This document shows positions 22,411-33,584 of a DNA stretch of 64,000 nt, in pieces. A program made the position numbers and the translations under genes. Below the pieces are notes generated by a model. It worked only from the letters and a program-made list of their open reading frames with translations, did no database searches and was not told the origin of the DNA. Within the stretch, counting starts at the first letter, position 1. The number at the start of each line of letters is the position of its first letter. Origin of the DNA: Arachis hypogaea (Eukaryota; Streptophyta; Magnoliopsida; Fabales; Fabaceae); contig NC_092054.1 of NCBI RefSeq assembly GCF_003086295.3, positions 50,937,213 to 51,001,212 of the forward strand, given 5' to 3'.

Positions 22411-23145
22411 AATATAAAAGTAAACATATTATATCAATGCACATGATTTTTTAATTTTCTGGTCTCACATGAGTATGCACCAAAATTCTCAATACTTTTG
22501 TCAATAGAACACAGCACACTTTCATCAACCCAAGTTCCCACAGTTTCCCACACTTAATTGATACACAATCTCTATCTTAAGCTAACCAAAGATTCAAATC
22601 AGGTATTTAATTATTTTTCCGCTTAAGGCTAGTGATGTGATAAAATATAGAACAAATGGGGATTAAAAGGCTCAAGGTGGCTAACAAAGGTGATTGAAAG
22701 GGTAGGCTATTTGGGATGAGTGAGCTAATAAAAAATAATGGCCTCAATCATATGGAAGCATGTAAATACACTAAACAATGGACATATAGAATGGAACAAA
22801 ATATAGATTGCAATCATAGAGAAGAGGACATACAGGAATAAAATATTATGGTTAAATAATATAACCATGTAATTAAGCTCAAATCTCACAAGTTTGTGTG
22901 TTCTTAGATATAATTCATGTTCTAATTCACAGTCTTCAAACAAGTTCAACAAAAAAAGTTTTAATTTGAATTATGAAATACTATAAAAAGGGTCTTAAAA
23001 AGAAACTCATTACTTTAATCAAGTAGTGGTAGAATATGCATAAAATCAAACACACATGCAATCAAACATGCAAATGCAACAACTAACAAATTAACCATTG
23101 GTATTTGAAAAAGGAAGTAACTAACCCATGAAAGTCGGTATCGAC

Positions 23146-23181
23146 CTCCCCACACTTAAAGATTGCACCGTCCTTGGTGCA
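23146..23181 (-). promoter_or_regulatory. Second (internal) polypurine-tract module of H
   Basis: AAGTGTGGGGAG on the minus strand (23146-23157) is identical to the tract at the 3' LTR. It is preceded by the hairpin TGCACC-AAGGAC-GGTGCA (23164-23181). It lies about 1.5 kb upstream of the 3' LTR, where a central plus-strand primer could act; function is inference. Confidence 0.6.
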
Positions 23182-23813
23182 TGCTGAGATGTGCAAGTGG
23201 ACGGGATGCTACAACTGATGCTTTTCTCCAAAGATTGTGCAGATGGACTTGTCTATCGTCCCATTGAGAAGCTTTTCCTTTCCCTTCTTGGTGGCCATCC
23301 TGAAAGAAGAGGAAAAATAAGAAAAGTAACCCAAAAATAAAGATAAGAAAACAAATAAAGTATGGGTGGGTTAATGCCAAATAATGAGGGTCTCAATTAC
23401 ATGGTAGCTACAACATGCAAGTGAGAAAACAGTAGAAGCAAATGGCACATCAATAAAATTCATGTCAATGCAAAAAAGAGTACAACTATCATAAAAGATT
23501 AGCATTGACTTAAATAATATTACCCAATCGGAACAGAACAAGTCATGAAGCACCAGGATAATGCAAGAAAAGATGCAACAGTTGAATAAGAAAATTTAAC
23601 ACCAATGGAAAAATAATAAATTTAGAAAAAAAATAAAAATATGCACAAAATTAAAATACAATGAATGAAATTATGCAAATAAATTAAGTAAAATAGAATG
23701 AAAGTGAAGAAGGATGAGAAGTTAAAGAGACGAAGAAGAAGAAAGTAAGAAGGGAGGAAGAAAGAGAGAGAAAAGAGAGAAGAAAGGAGAAAGGAATGAA
23801 AAACGGAACGTGA

Positions 23814-24185
23814 CGCGCGTGCAGGCATCACGCGCACGCGTGAAAATAGAGACAGCCATGCGACGCGTAAGCATCGCTCACGCGTACGCATGGGTGGCCA
23901 AAAGTGCAAACTGACGCGTGCGCGTCGGTTACGCATACGTGTGCCTTCTGGCCCAACTCCAGCACCATGGCCACACAACTCTCTGTTCAATGTGCTCTTT
24001 ACGCCGTTTTTCATTCCCACGCGTACGCGTTGCTGACACTTACGTGTGGGTTGAACTTTTTTGCAGGGGATGCATACGCGTGAGGTACGCGTATGCGTGG
24101 CGTGGCTTGTGCGCCACGCACCCCTCCCGGGCGTCTCTCGCGCAACTCTCTGTTCAGTTACACACACAAACGACGCGTGCGCGTC
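23814..24185. repeat. Internal GCGT/ACGC palindrome cluster of H
   Basis: Repeated ACGCGT, ACGCGTACGC and GCGTATGCGT-like units separated by 15-40 bases, the same motif as in the H LTRs but inside the element. Confidence 0.85.
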
Positions 24186-24607
24186 GATCCACCATTTTTT
24201 TATGCTGTATGCAGAATGCAAAATACAGATGCTGATGCCGACATTATGAATGAACACTAAGAAAAATAGAATAAAATAAAACTAAGAATAAAACAAAACA
24301 AAATAAAACTAAGACTGAAAAAGAACGATCATACCATGGTGGGTTGTCTCCCATCTAGCACTTTTAGTTAGAGTCCTTAAGTTGGACATTTGGTGAGCTC
24401 CCTACCATGGTGGCTTGTGCTTGAACTTATCCAGGAATCTCTACCAATATTTGTAATTCCAATAGCCTCCGGGGTCCCACACTAGTTGCATAAAGCCTTC
24501 AAGCAAGTTAAAGCAAGTGACAAGGCCCCAAGAGTGTTGATTGCTAGAATAGATTCGGGGGCCCAAACCTTACTTTTGCACCCGTCTTCTTGCTGATCAT
24601 CATTTTT

Positions 24608-26131
24608 TCACTTGGGTGGTGAGCAATTGGAATTCTCACTGAGACATCCAAACAGCTTCCTAGACCCATTCAATTGAGAATTATACCAACCCTTGTACTT
24701 CAATTTGGAGCATGCAACCATATTGAACCTTGCATGACAATTCTTACCACTAACCATCTCTCTCTTACTCTTATAGCCACAAAGAGCTCTAAGTTGCCCA
24801 TCCGTCTCAAGAAAAGCATATTCAAGTGGGCAAATTAAGCTTAGAGATGAAATATTTACCCACTTGAATGAAGGAATGGATGGTGATGGCTTTGGGGGAG
24901 AGGTATCCAACAACTTTGGCAAGGTGATTTCCAGCTCCATTCCCTTGAGCTCTTCCTTGACAACTTCCACCTCTTTGCAAACTTCTTCAATTTTAACCTC
25001 TTCCTCTTAGTAGGTTTTTTCCAATTCAATCTCTTCTTCATTACTCACCAAGGGTATGGGAGGTTGTGCCTCTTCTTCTTTAATCTCCATCTCTTGATCA
25101 ACCTCTCCCAAGTCTTCAACCACTTCCTTTTCTTCTATAATTTCAGCTTTCTCCACTTGCTCTAGTACAAAATCCAGCTCCTCCTTGTTAACTTCCACCT
25201 CTTGACAACTTCCTTCAAGGTTCTCTCCTACCTCCACCTTTAGGGCCTCCTCTAGCTTCTTGTGAAGTATGAATTCGCGAAACCGATCCCTTCTCTCTTG
25301 TTCCGGGTCAGTAGCATAATTGGGATCATGCTGCTCTTGGATTGATGGATGTGGATGCTCTTCCAAGGAGGGTGGTGATGGGATGGAAAGATCATTATGT
25401 GGTTGAAAAGGAAGTGCACTAGAGCTTGAAGGTTGATTGTTGGGGGTATTCAATGATCCAATCTGTGAGGCGAGAGCTTGTAAAGCAAAGGTCAGACCGT
25501 TTAAGGTAGAGTTAAGTGTGTTCTCCATGGTCTTTTGACCTTGGTGAATAACACTAAGAGTGTTGTTATCTAATGGAGGTTGGGGTGGATAGGAGGGTTC
25601 ATTTGTTGGGAGGAAAGGCTCATAATACGGAGGTGGTTCTTCTTGATAAGGATACGGAGGTGGTGTATATTGAGGTGGTGGTTCGAAGTATGGCTTATAA
25701 GGCTCTTGGTATGGTGGGTAAGGATTAGAGTCATATGGGGGTGTCTGGTGGGAAGGGGCTTGTGAGGATGGTGGTTCAAAATAATGTTGAGGAGATGGTT
25801 CATAGGCATATGGTGGGGCTTGTTGATAACTACAAGGGGGTCCACCATATCCATCCTCTTGGTACGCACCCTGGAATGGCTCTTGACCATAGTAATTTGG
25901 TGGAGGTTGGTTGTCACGAAAGGGTCCACCATAGCTATTGTCATTGGATGCAGCGTAGAATGGCCGTTGCCCATGGCACCTTGGAGAAGGTTTTTGCCGA
26001 AAGGGTTGATCAAATCCTCATGGCTCCTCCCATCTTTGATTATTCCGACCTTGATGCATGTTCTCATTATAGCGTCCATTCCCTGCAACATAATTTGAAC
26101 TAAACTCATAGCCGAAGGGGTGAGAATTCAT
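24608..26131 (-). pseudogene. Pro/Tyr-rich ORF of element H (about 507 codons, two stops)
   Basis: One frame runs from ATG at 26131 to TGA at 24608 with two interruptions: TGA 26018-26020 (a CGA to TGA change would explain it) and TAA 25007-25009. Residues 1-36 read MNSHPFGYEFSSNYV and NENMHQGRNNQRWEEP. Residues about 40-195 are Pro/Tyr/Gln repeats (YGGPPCSYQQAPPYAYEPS, PPPQYTPPPYPYQEEPPPYY). A segment with LNGLTFALQALASQIGSLN could form a helix, then comes a long Glu/Lys-rich part likely to be coiled coil, and a C-terminal 100 residues with several Cys, Trp and basic residues (FKWVNISSLSLICPLEYAF, KYKGWYNSQLNGSRKLFG). I recognise no domain. It begins about 130 bases after the primer site, the position of gag, so a gag-like role is the simplest guess. 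Element G carries the same N-terminus. Confidence 0.75.
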
Positions 26132-26260
26132 AGTAGCAAAGAAAATAAAAACAAAAACTAGTAAAAAAAATAAGCAACTAATTCCTAAACTAACAAAAAC
26201 TAGCAAACAAGCAAAAAGCAAATATTTATAATAACCAATAATAAGGCACACGTTTGCAAT
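26132..26260 (-). other. 5' leader of element H
   Basis: Short AT-rich leader between primer site and ORF start; no further structure seen. Confidence 0.6.
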
Positions 26261-26278
26261 TCCCCGGCAACGGCGCCA
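26261..26278 (-). promoter_or_regulatory. Primer binding site of H (tRNA-Asp)
   Basis: The minus strand reads TGGCGCCGTTGCCGGGGA, 18 bases complementary to the 3' end of plant tRNA-Asp, three bases from the LTR end at 26282. Confidence 0.93.
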
Positions 26279-26281
26279 TTT

Positions 26282-27676
26282 TGACGAACAGATTTTCTGT
26301 CAGTAAAGAATTTCACAATTGAAACCTTGTTGTAAGTATAGTTTCTAAACCAAAAAATAATCCTTTCATACAAAAACTTGTTTGTCACTAAAGCAAACCC
26401 AATAAAAATATAAACAGAAGTATTTAAACCTCGGGTCGTCTCTCAAGGAATTGCAGGGAGGTGGAATTTATTATTGGTTATGGAAGATTATCTTTTTGGG
26501 GTTTTTGAATAAGGAATAAGAAAAGTAAATTGCAAGAAAGTAAATTAATAATTAAGAAAAACTCTTGGCAAGGTATGAAAACTAGACGTCCTATCCTAGT
26601 TATCCTTATCAATTGTGATGAGAATTGTTCGTTGCTCCCACTTAGTTAACCCTTACTAAATAAAGGAAAGTCAAGTGGACTAATCAATTTGATTCCTCAA
26701 GTCCTAGTCAACTCCTAAGGAAAGACTAGCTTTAGAGAGATCCAAACCAACCAGCAAATTCCGATTATCATTCAACAAGGGAGTTTGATAACTCAAGCGT
26801 CTCCAATTACTCAACCAAAGCTAAGAATGTAAAAAGCTAAATTAAAATCATAAATATGAAATACCTCAAATTGAATTAAATAAAGAAATCAAATCTAACA
26901 TGGAATTCATAAACCAAATTGAGAAAATAAATAAACTAGAATGATAGAATAAATAAAAGTAGAAGAGAAACTAAATTAAAGGAACATTGAACCTGGAATT
27001 GAGAAAAATAAACCTAAAACTAAGAGAAATCCTAAAACCTAGAGAGAGGAGAGAACCTCTCTCTCTAGAAACTACATCTAAAACCTAAAATTTTGTGAAT
27101 TGATGAATGAATGTATTTTTCCCCCTAAGTCTTTGCTTGTCCCCTGGCTTTAGGCTGTGTTTCTGGGCCAAAAACTGGGTCCAAACTCGGCCCAAAATCG
27201 CCCCCGGCATCTTCTGTAATTTCTGCAGGTAGCGCATGTCACGAGTACGCGTCAGTCACGCGTACGCGTCGATTGACAAAAATCCTGGTCACGCGTACGC
27301 ATCAGGTACGCGCACGCGTCGTCGTGAAAAACTTCAATTCACGCGTACGCGTCAGGTATGTGCACGCATCGATCCTTGCTGGTTGTCTCCTTTATTTCTT
27401 GTGTTTCTTCCATTTTTGCAAGCTTCCTTTCTATCCTCTAAGCCATTCCTGCCCCCATAAAGCCTGAAAACACTTAACGCACAGATCACAACATCGAATG
27501 GTAATGAGAGAGGATTAATAATTAACAATTTTAAGGTTAAAGAAGCATGTTTTCAATCATAGCACAGTATTAGGAATGAAAATGTAAAACATGCGAATTA
27601 TATGAATAAATGTGAGTTTAGTGGATAAAATTCACTCAATTAAGTACAAAATGTACCACGAAATAGTGGTTCATCA
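26282..27676 (-). mobile_element. 5' LTR of element H
   Basis: 1395 bases, nearly identical to the LTR at 20276-21668, with the same ACGCGTACGCGT cluster (27238-27372). Followed by the right ATCAC duplication at 27677-27681. Confidence 0.93.
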
Positions 27677-28236
27677 ATCACCTAGGATGTTTTCAGAGAA
27701 GAATTCTACAAGAATTACTTCCCGAATTCTGGGAGACAAGCTAAGGAGTTGGAGCTACTTTAATTGAGGCAAAAAACTATGACTGTGGCTGCTTATACAA
27801 GCAAGTTTGAGGAGCTGTGCCATTTCTCAAGGGTTTGTCAGGGTGCTCCTAAAGGATATGACGAGTGAAAATGTATGAAGTACCAGGATGGCTTGGGGAA
27901 CGATATCATGTAAGCTGTGGCACCTCTTGAGGTTAAGAGTTTTACAGAGTTGGTGAATAAGAGTCATGTGGTGGAGGATTATTCTAGGAAGAATGTGAAT
28001 GCGAGTACTTTCCAAGGGAACAACAACAACAAACATTAAGGAAGGAGATACGGGTGACAACCTCAGAATTATTTGACTTGCTTGAGGTGTGGAAGTTATC
28101 ACCTGAACACTCCATGTAAAGCTGGATTGGGACTTTGTTATAGTCGTGGAGGAGCTGGTCAGATGTCTTGGAACTGTCCGGAGAAAGCCAACCATAATGT
28201 CGGGAGAGACCAACAACAAGGCCGCGTGTTGCTATA
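27677..28236 (+). pseudogene. gag: Gag of chromovirus J, part 2
   Basis: TWDVFREEFYKNYFPNSG, KTMTVAAYTSKFEELCHFSR, VCQGAPKGYDE, a stop, KCMKYQDGLGNDIM. Two decayed zinc knuckles follow: CLRCGSYHLNTPC, and CYSRGGAGQMSWNC in which a Cys and the His of the family pattern are Arg and Gln. Several stops are present. It directly continues the fragment at 20179-20275 once element H is removed. Confidence 0.85.
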
Positions 28237-28992
28237 ATGGCAGATGATGCTGCTAAGTCAGATACTTTGATCAAGGTTAAATGCGAAATTGGTGGTAAAG
28301 TGTTAACTGTATTATATGATTCTGGAGCATCTCATTCATTCATAGATTTTGATAAAACTTCAAAATTTGGGTTAAAGGTGTCGACATTGTCATTTGATTT
28401 ACATGTGCATACCCCTGCTTCAAAAACTGTAGTGACTAGACTAGGATGTCAAGAAATTCCTTTTAGGGTGGAAAACTGAGAATTTGTTCATGATTTTATC
28501 TGTTTACCAATGATTGAGTTAGATTTGATATTGGGTTTGGATTGGTTATCAATGAATCGGGTGTTGTTGAATTATTTTGAGCGTTCTATCCGGTTTATGT
28601 CTGGGAAAACAGAAGGACTGGCAGTGGCACAATGTTATCACTTAAATGTGGTAAGGGTGAATTGTAGTGGAGTAGAGTGCCAAGGATTTATCCTTTTGGC
28701 TGCAAATTCATTAGGGGATGAGTAAGACTTAGATCGAATACCGATTGTGTGAGAATTTCCCTAAGTTTTCCTCGAAGATATACTCGAGTTTCCACCTCAG
28801 AGAGAGATTGAATTCGCTATAGGCTTAGTGCCGGGAGCTGGATCGGTGTCAATTGCACCTTATCAAATGGCACCAGTGGTGTTTGTAGAGTTAAAGAAGC
28901 ATTTGGAAGAGTTAATAGAAAAAAAACTTCATTCGACCAAGTATTTCTCCATAAGGAGTGCCTGTGTTATTGGTGAGAAAGAAGGACGGAGG
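28237..28992 (+). pseudogene. Retropepsin and RT lead-in, chromovirus J
   Basis: The open part 28237-28479 has VLYDSGASHSFIDFDKTSKF, the DSGAS active site, and VVTRLGCQEIPFRVEN before a stop. It resumes as LPMIELDLILGLDWLSMNRV and ECQGFILLAANSLGDE, stop. The lead-in DIPEFPPQREIEFAIGLVPG and SIAPYQMAP runs to the KKDGG-like codons at 28981-28992, where solo LTR K interrupts; the companion MRLCVDY follows at 40950. At least four nonsense codons. Confidence 0.87.
28988..28992. repeat. Left target-site duplication of solo LTR K (ggagg)
   Basis: GGAGG here and at 40945-40949. Collapsing one copy restores the RT codons for KKDGG-MRLCVDY in element J. Confidence 0.85.
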
Positions 28993-29483
28993 TAGTGCGC
29001 GAAATTTAAACTCACACTACTTCACCGGCAAGTGCACGAGTCGTCCAAGTAATCCCTCAGGTGAGTAAGGGTCGATCAAACAAGCAATGGTTATCCTATA
29101 GAACTTAGTCAGGCAAATAGAGAAAAGGTTGTTGATGTTGAATTCGCATAATACAAGATAATAAAGAAAGCAGTAAAGAATTGATGTAGAAACAATAATG
29201 AGAAATAGTTAAGGTCTTGGAGATATTTACCTTTCCGGATTAATATTTCTTACCAACTATTTTAACAATGAATGATTCATTATATAGCAAACTGTAAGTT
29301 ATTAAAACTTATTTCCTTAGCAAATTAATATCCTCCAATCCTACTCAAAACGCGACAGACAAGGTCGGATCTTTCGGATCAGGGGGTGAAGTTCAGAAAA
29401 CTAGTTTAGCACCACAGAAACCTCAATTACCCCAAAGCTAACCTGATTATATGTCACATATCTAATTAAGTGACCTTTTCCGA

Positions 29484-29488
29484 GTATC
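29484..29488. repeat. Left target-site duplication of element A (gtatc)
   Basis: GTATC here and at 40058-40062, flanking the LTR ends exactly. Confidence 0.92.
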
Positions 29489-30989
29489 TGATGAGCGGAT
29501 AATTTATACGCTTTGTGGCATTGTTTTTAGGTAGTTTTTAATATGTTTTAGTCACTTTTTATTATATTTTTATTAGTTTTTAAATAAAAATTACATTTCT
29601 GGACTTTACTATCAGTTTGTGTGTTTTTCTGTAATTTCAGGTATTTTCTGGCTGAAATTGAGGGAGCTGAGCAAAAATCTGACCTCCCTGCACTCGGAAT
29701 GGATTTTTTGCAGCTACAGAATTCCAATTGGTGTACTCTTAATTGCGTTGGAAAGCAGACATCCAGGGCTTTCCAGAAATATATAATAGTTCATACTTTG
29801 CTCAAGGATAGATGACGTAAACTGGCGTTCAACGCCAGTTCCATGTTGCATTCTGGCGTTAAACGCTAGAAACAGGTTACAAGTTGGAGTTAAATGCCAG
29901 ACACAGGTTATAACCTGGCGTTTAACTCTAGAAATAGCCTAGGCACGTGTAAAGCTCAAGTCTCAGCCCCAGAACACACCAAGTGGGCCCCAGAAGTGGA
30001 TTTCTGCACTATCTATCTTAGTTTACTCATTTTTTGTAAACCTAGGTTACTAGTTTATTATTTAAACAACTTTTAGAGATTTATTTTGTACCTCATGATA
30101 TTTTAGATCTGAACTTTGTACTCTTTGATGGCATGAGTCTCTAAACTCCATTGTTGGGGGTGAGGAGCTCTGCTGTGTCTCGATGAATTAATGCAATTAT
30201 TTCTGTTTTCTATTCAAACACGCTTGTTTCTATCTAAGATGTTCAATCGCACTTCAATATGATGAATGTGATGATCCGTGACACTCATCACCATTCTCAA
30301 GCTATGAACGCGTGCCTGACAACCACCTCCGTTCTACCTTCGATTGAATGAGTATCTCTTAGATTCCTTAATCAGAATCTTCGTGGTATAACCTAGAATC
30401 TATTGGCAGCATTCTTGAGAATCCGGAAAGTCTAAACCTTGTCTGTGGTATTCCGAGTAGGATTCAGGGATTGAATGACTATGATGAGCTTCAAACTCAC
30501 AAGGGTTGGGCGTAGTGACAAACGCAAAAGGATCAATGGATCCTATTCCAGCATGAGTGAGAACCGACAGATGATTAGCCGTGTGGTGACAGCGCACCTG
30601 GACCATTTTCACTGAGAGAACGGATGGTAGCCATTGAAAATGGTGATCCATCAACACACAGCTTACCATAGGAGGAACCTTGCGTGTGTGAAGAAGGGGA
30701 CAGGGGAAAAGCAGAGATTCAGAAGACAAAGCATCTCCAAAACTCCAACATATTCTCCATTACTGCATAACAAGTATTTATTTCATGCTCTTTTATTTTT
30801 CGCAATTCAAACTGATAATCATAATTAATCTCCTGACTAAGATTTACAAGGTAACCATAGATTGCTTCAAGCCAACAATCTCCGTTGGATCAACCCTTAC
30901 TCACGTAAGGTATTACTTGGACGACCCAGTGCACTTGCTGGTTAGTTGTGCGGAGTTGTGAAAAGTGTGAATCACAATTTCGTGCACCA
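29489..30989 (+). mobile_element. 5' LTR of element A
   Basis: 1501 bases. Features: hairpin ATTTCAG-N11-CTGAAAT at 29634-29658, a perfect 19-bp palindrome ACTGGCGTTCAACGCCAGT at 29821-29839 followed by decayed copies to about 29935, and the U5-side hairpin CCTTAC-TCAC-GTAAGG at 30895-30910. Confidence 0.93.
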
Positions 30990-30995
30990 AGTTTT

Positions 30996-31013
30996 TGGCG
31001 CCGTTGCCGGGGA
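30996..31013 (+). promoter_or_regulatory. Primer binding site of A (tRNA-Asp)
   Basis: TGGCGCCGTTGCCGGGGA, complementary to the tRNA-Asp 3' end, six bases after the LTR end. Confidence 0.95.
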
Positions 31014-32678
31014 TTGTTCGAGTTTGGACAACTGACGGTTTATTTTGTTGCTTAGATTAGGAAAAAATTTTCTTTTTGGTTTAGAGTCTGCTATTATTAT
31101 TTTTGGTTGAAATTTTTTTTAAATCCTTATTTTCTCTTTTTAAATTTTTTGAAAATTTTATAAAATGATAATTAAGTTTTTCTGTTTGAGTTTAGTTTCA
31201 TATTTTAAGTTTGGTGTCAATTGCATATTTTTATTTTCTTTTAAATTTTCGAATTTGTGTTCATTGTTCTTTCTTAATCTTCAAGCTGTTCTTGTTTATT
31301 TTCCTTGTTTGATCTTTAGTTTTTCTTATTTTGTGATTTTTTTTGTTTTTCTTGTGCATTTTCGAATTATTAGTATCAAAAAAATAAAAAATAAAAATAA
31401 AACATTTTATACATCAAATATCTTATTAAAACACGTTAAATTTATAGCTCAATTGGTAATTGGCTATCTTCTTTTTAAAACTTTTTTAAAAATAATTTTT
31501 TTTATTAAATCTTGTGCCAAACTTTAAGTTTGGTGTTCTCTTGTTAATTTTTCTTTAGTTTTTGAAAATTTTACTTTAATTTTATAAAAATTTTAAGTTT
31601 GGTGTTCTTTTTTTTTATGTTCTTGAGTCCTTTGAGTCTTTGAATTTCTGTTCTTCGTATTCTTGTGAATCTTCAAGGTGTTCTTGAGTCTTTCTTGTTT
31701 TTTGATCTTAAAATTTTTATGTTTGGTGTTCCTTGGTGTTTCTCCTCAAAATTTTCGAAAATAAGGAGCATTAGATCTAAAAATTTTAAGTTCTGTATCT
31801 TTTTATTGTTTTTCTCTTTCCTCATTGAATTCAAAAATATCTTTTTCTTTTATTTTAATTGATTTTTCGAAAATCACCTTTAAAAATTCAGATTTTTATT
31901 TTAAAAATCAAATTTTTTCAAAATTCAAATCTTTTTCAAAAAAAATCATATCTTTTTCAAAAACTTATCTTATCTTATTTCAAATTTCAAATTTTAACTT
32001 CCAAAATTCAAAATTCAAATTTTAAAATTCAAATTTCAAAGATCAAATTTCAAAATTTAAAATTCAAAATTTAATTTTCAAATTTAAAAATCAAATCTTT
32101 TCAAAATTTAAATCTTTTTCAAATCCTTATCTTATATTGTTGACTTTTTCGAAAATTCAAAATTCAAAATTTAAAAATTCAAATTTCAAATTTCAAATTT
32201 TAAATTTCAAATTTCAAATTTCAAAATTTAATTTTCAAATTTAAAATTTAAATTTTAAAACTTTTTAATTTAAATTTCTTATCTTCTCTTACCTAGCTTA
32301 TCTTATCTTTTCTAATCTCAAATCTTAAAATCAAATCTTTTTCATATCTTTTATTTTATTTTATTTTATTTTATTTTATTACAAGTATCTTTAATTTTAA
32401 GACATATCTTTTTCAAAACTTCCTAACCAATTTCTCTCTCTTCATTTTTTTCGAAAATCCTCACCCACATCTTTTTCAAATCTTTTTAATTAATTAATTT
32501 AGTTTTCAATTTTCTTTTATTTATTTTTCTTCTAATTTTTGAAATTATAGTCAATTTTCATTTATTTTATTTTATTTTATTTTAATTTCGGTTTTCAAAA
32601 AAAAATTAAAAATATATTTTCTTTGCAATTCATATCAATTCTATTTTATCCATCATAGATCTAAGTGGAAATGAATAG
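31014..32678 (+). other. AT-rich leader of element A
   Basis: About 1.66 kb of low-complexity TTCAAA/AAATTT sequence between primer site and gag. AAGTTTGGTGT occurs at 31207, 31526 and 31595. TTTTCGAAAA palindromes occur at 31752, 31864 and 32146, and a (TTTTA)n run at about 32346-32380. Open frames here are Phe/Ser/Lys-rich and not believed. Confidence 0.8.
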
Positions 32679-33584
32679 TCCAGAAGGACTCTGGGGTCAT
32701 ATGGTAATCCCACTACTGCTGCATATGGGAGTAGTATCTATATACCCTCCATCAAAGCAGGCAGTTTGGAGCTAAATTCTCAGCTCATTGTCATGGTGCA
32801 GCAAAACTGCCAGTATTCTGGTCTTCCACAGGAAGAACCTACTGAGTTTCTGGCACAATTCTTGCAAATTGCTGACACAGTACGTGACAAAGAGGTAGAT
32901 CAGGATGTATACAGGCTGTTACTATTTTCGTTTGCTGTAAAATATCAAGCAAAAAGGTGGTTAAATAACCAACCCACAGCAAGCATAAGGACATGGAAAC
33001 AATTATCAGACAAATTCCTGAATCAATATTTCCCTCCAAAAAGGATGACACAGCTAAGGCTGGACATCCAAAGATTTAAACAAGAAGATGATGAATCCCT
33101 TTATAATACCTGGGAAAGGTACAGAGGGATGCTAAGGAAATGCCCCTCTGAAATGTTTTCAGAATGGGTACAATTAGACATCTTCTACTATGGGCTTACA
33201 GAAGGAGCTCAGATGTCCCTAGACCACTCAGCTGGTGGATCCATACACATGAGAAAAACTATTGAAGAGGCTCAAGAGCTTATTGATGTAGTTGCTTGAA
33301 ACCAGCATCTGTACATAAGTAATGGGTCCTCCATAAAAGAAGAAGCCAAAGCAGTGTCTACTGAACTTGGTCCTCCAGAACAAGTTGCTGAACTCAATCA
33401 ACAATTGTGCTTTCTAACAAAACAGCTAGCGGAACTCAAGGAGATGCTACAAGACACTAAAAATGCTAATAAAAATATGGAGGCACAATTGAATCAGACA
33501 AAACAACAGTTGTCAAAGCAGATAACAGATGAGTGCCAGGCAGTTCAATTAAGAAGTGGGAAAACATTAAACACCTCACTTTAA
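32679..33584 (+). pseudogene. gag: Gag, element A
   Basis: Readable from a stop at 32676 as GSYGNPTTAAYGSSIYIPSI, with no usable ATG, so the native start is lost. The retrotransposon gag core is VMVQQNCQYSGLPQEEPTEF, FAVKYQAKRWLNNQP, FLNQYFPPKRMTQLRLDIQ, ESLYNTWERYRGMLRKCP and LDIFYYGLTEGAQMSLD. A TGA stop at 33297-33299 stands where element C has Asn in MVANNQ. After it the frame continues with a coiled-coil-like LNQQLCFLTKQLAELKEML and LRSGKTL, ending at TAA 33582-33584. It is closely parallel to residues 30-220 of the C protein. Confidence 0.9.

Larger units (their letters stand above)
21684..24607 (-). other. Non-coding interior of H between ORF and 3' LTR
   Basis: About 2.9 kb with no convincing ORF. 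It holds a second hairpin plus purine tract at 23146-23181, a (TTTTC)n tract at about 22368-22410 and the ACGCGT-rich cluster at 23814-24185. A 211-codon frame through the cluster translates low-complexity Phe/Arg-rich sequence and is not accepted as a gene. Confidence 0.75.
20276..27676 (-). mobile_element. Complete non-autonomous LTR retrotransposon H, minus strand, 7401 bp
   Basis: LTRs at 20276-21668 and 26282-27676 with TG...CA ends, TSD atcac on both sides, a tRNA-Asp primer site beside the 5' LTR and a purine tract beside the 3' LTR. The interior encodes one long Pro/Tyr-rich ORF and about 2.9 kb of non-coding DNA. There is no RT, RNase H or integrase, so replication proteins must come from elsewhere. 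The two LTRs differ at scattered bases and small indels, so the insertion is not brand new. Confidence 0.93.

Noticed and set aside
23622..24257. 211-codon minus-strand frame through the ACGCGT cluster of H
   Set aside because: It translates the palindrome cluster and AT-rich flank, has no counterpart elsewhere and a Phe/Leu-rich tail typical of AT-rich non-coding DNA.
31441..31456. tRNA D-arm-like TAGCTCAATTGGTA in the A leader
   Set aside because: Box A differs at a key G, and no anticodon arm, box B or acceptor pairing follows in the AT-rich sequence.
31665..32074. Phe/Lys-rich frames in the A leader
   Set aside because: TTCAAA-type low complexity; frames overlap in different phases with the same composition.
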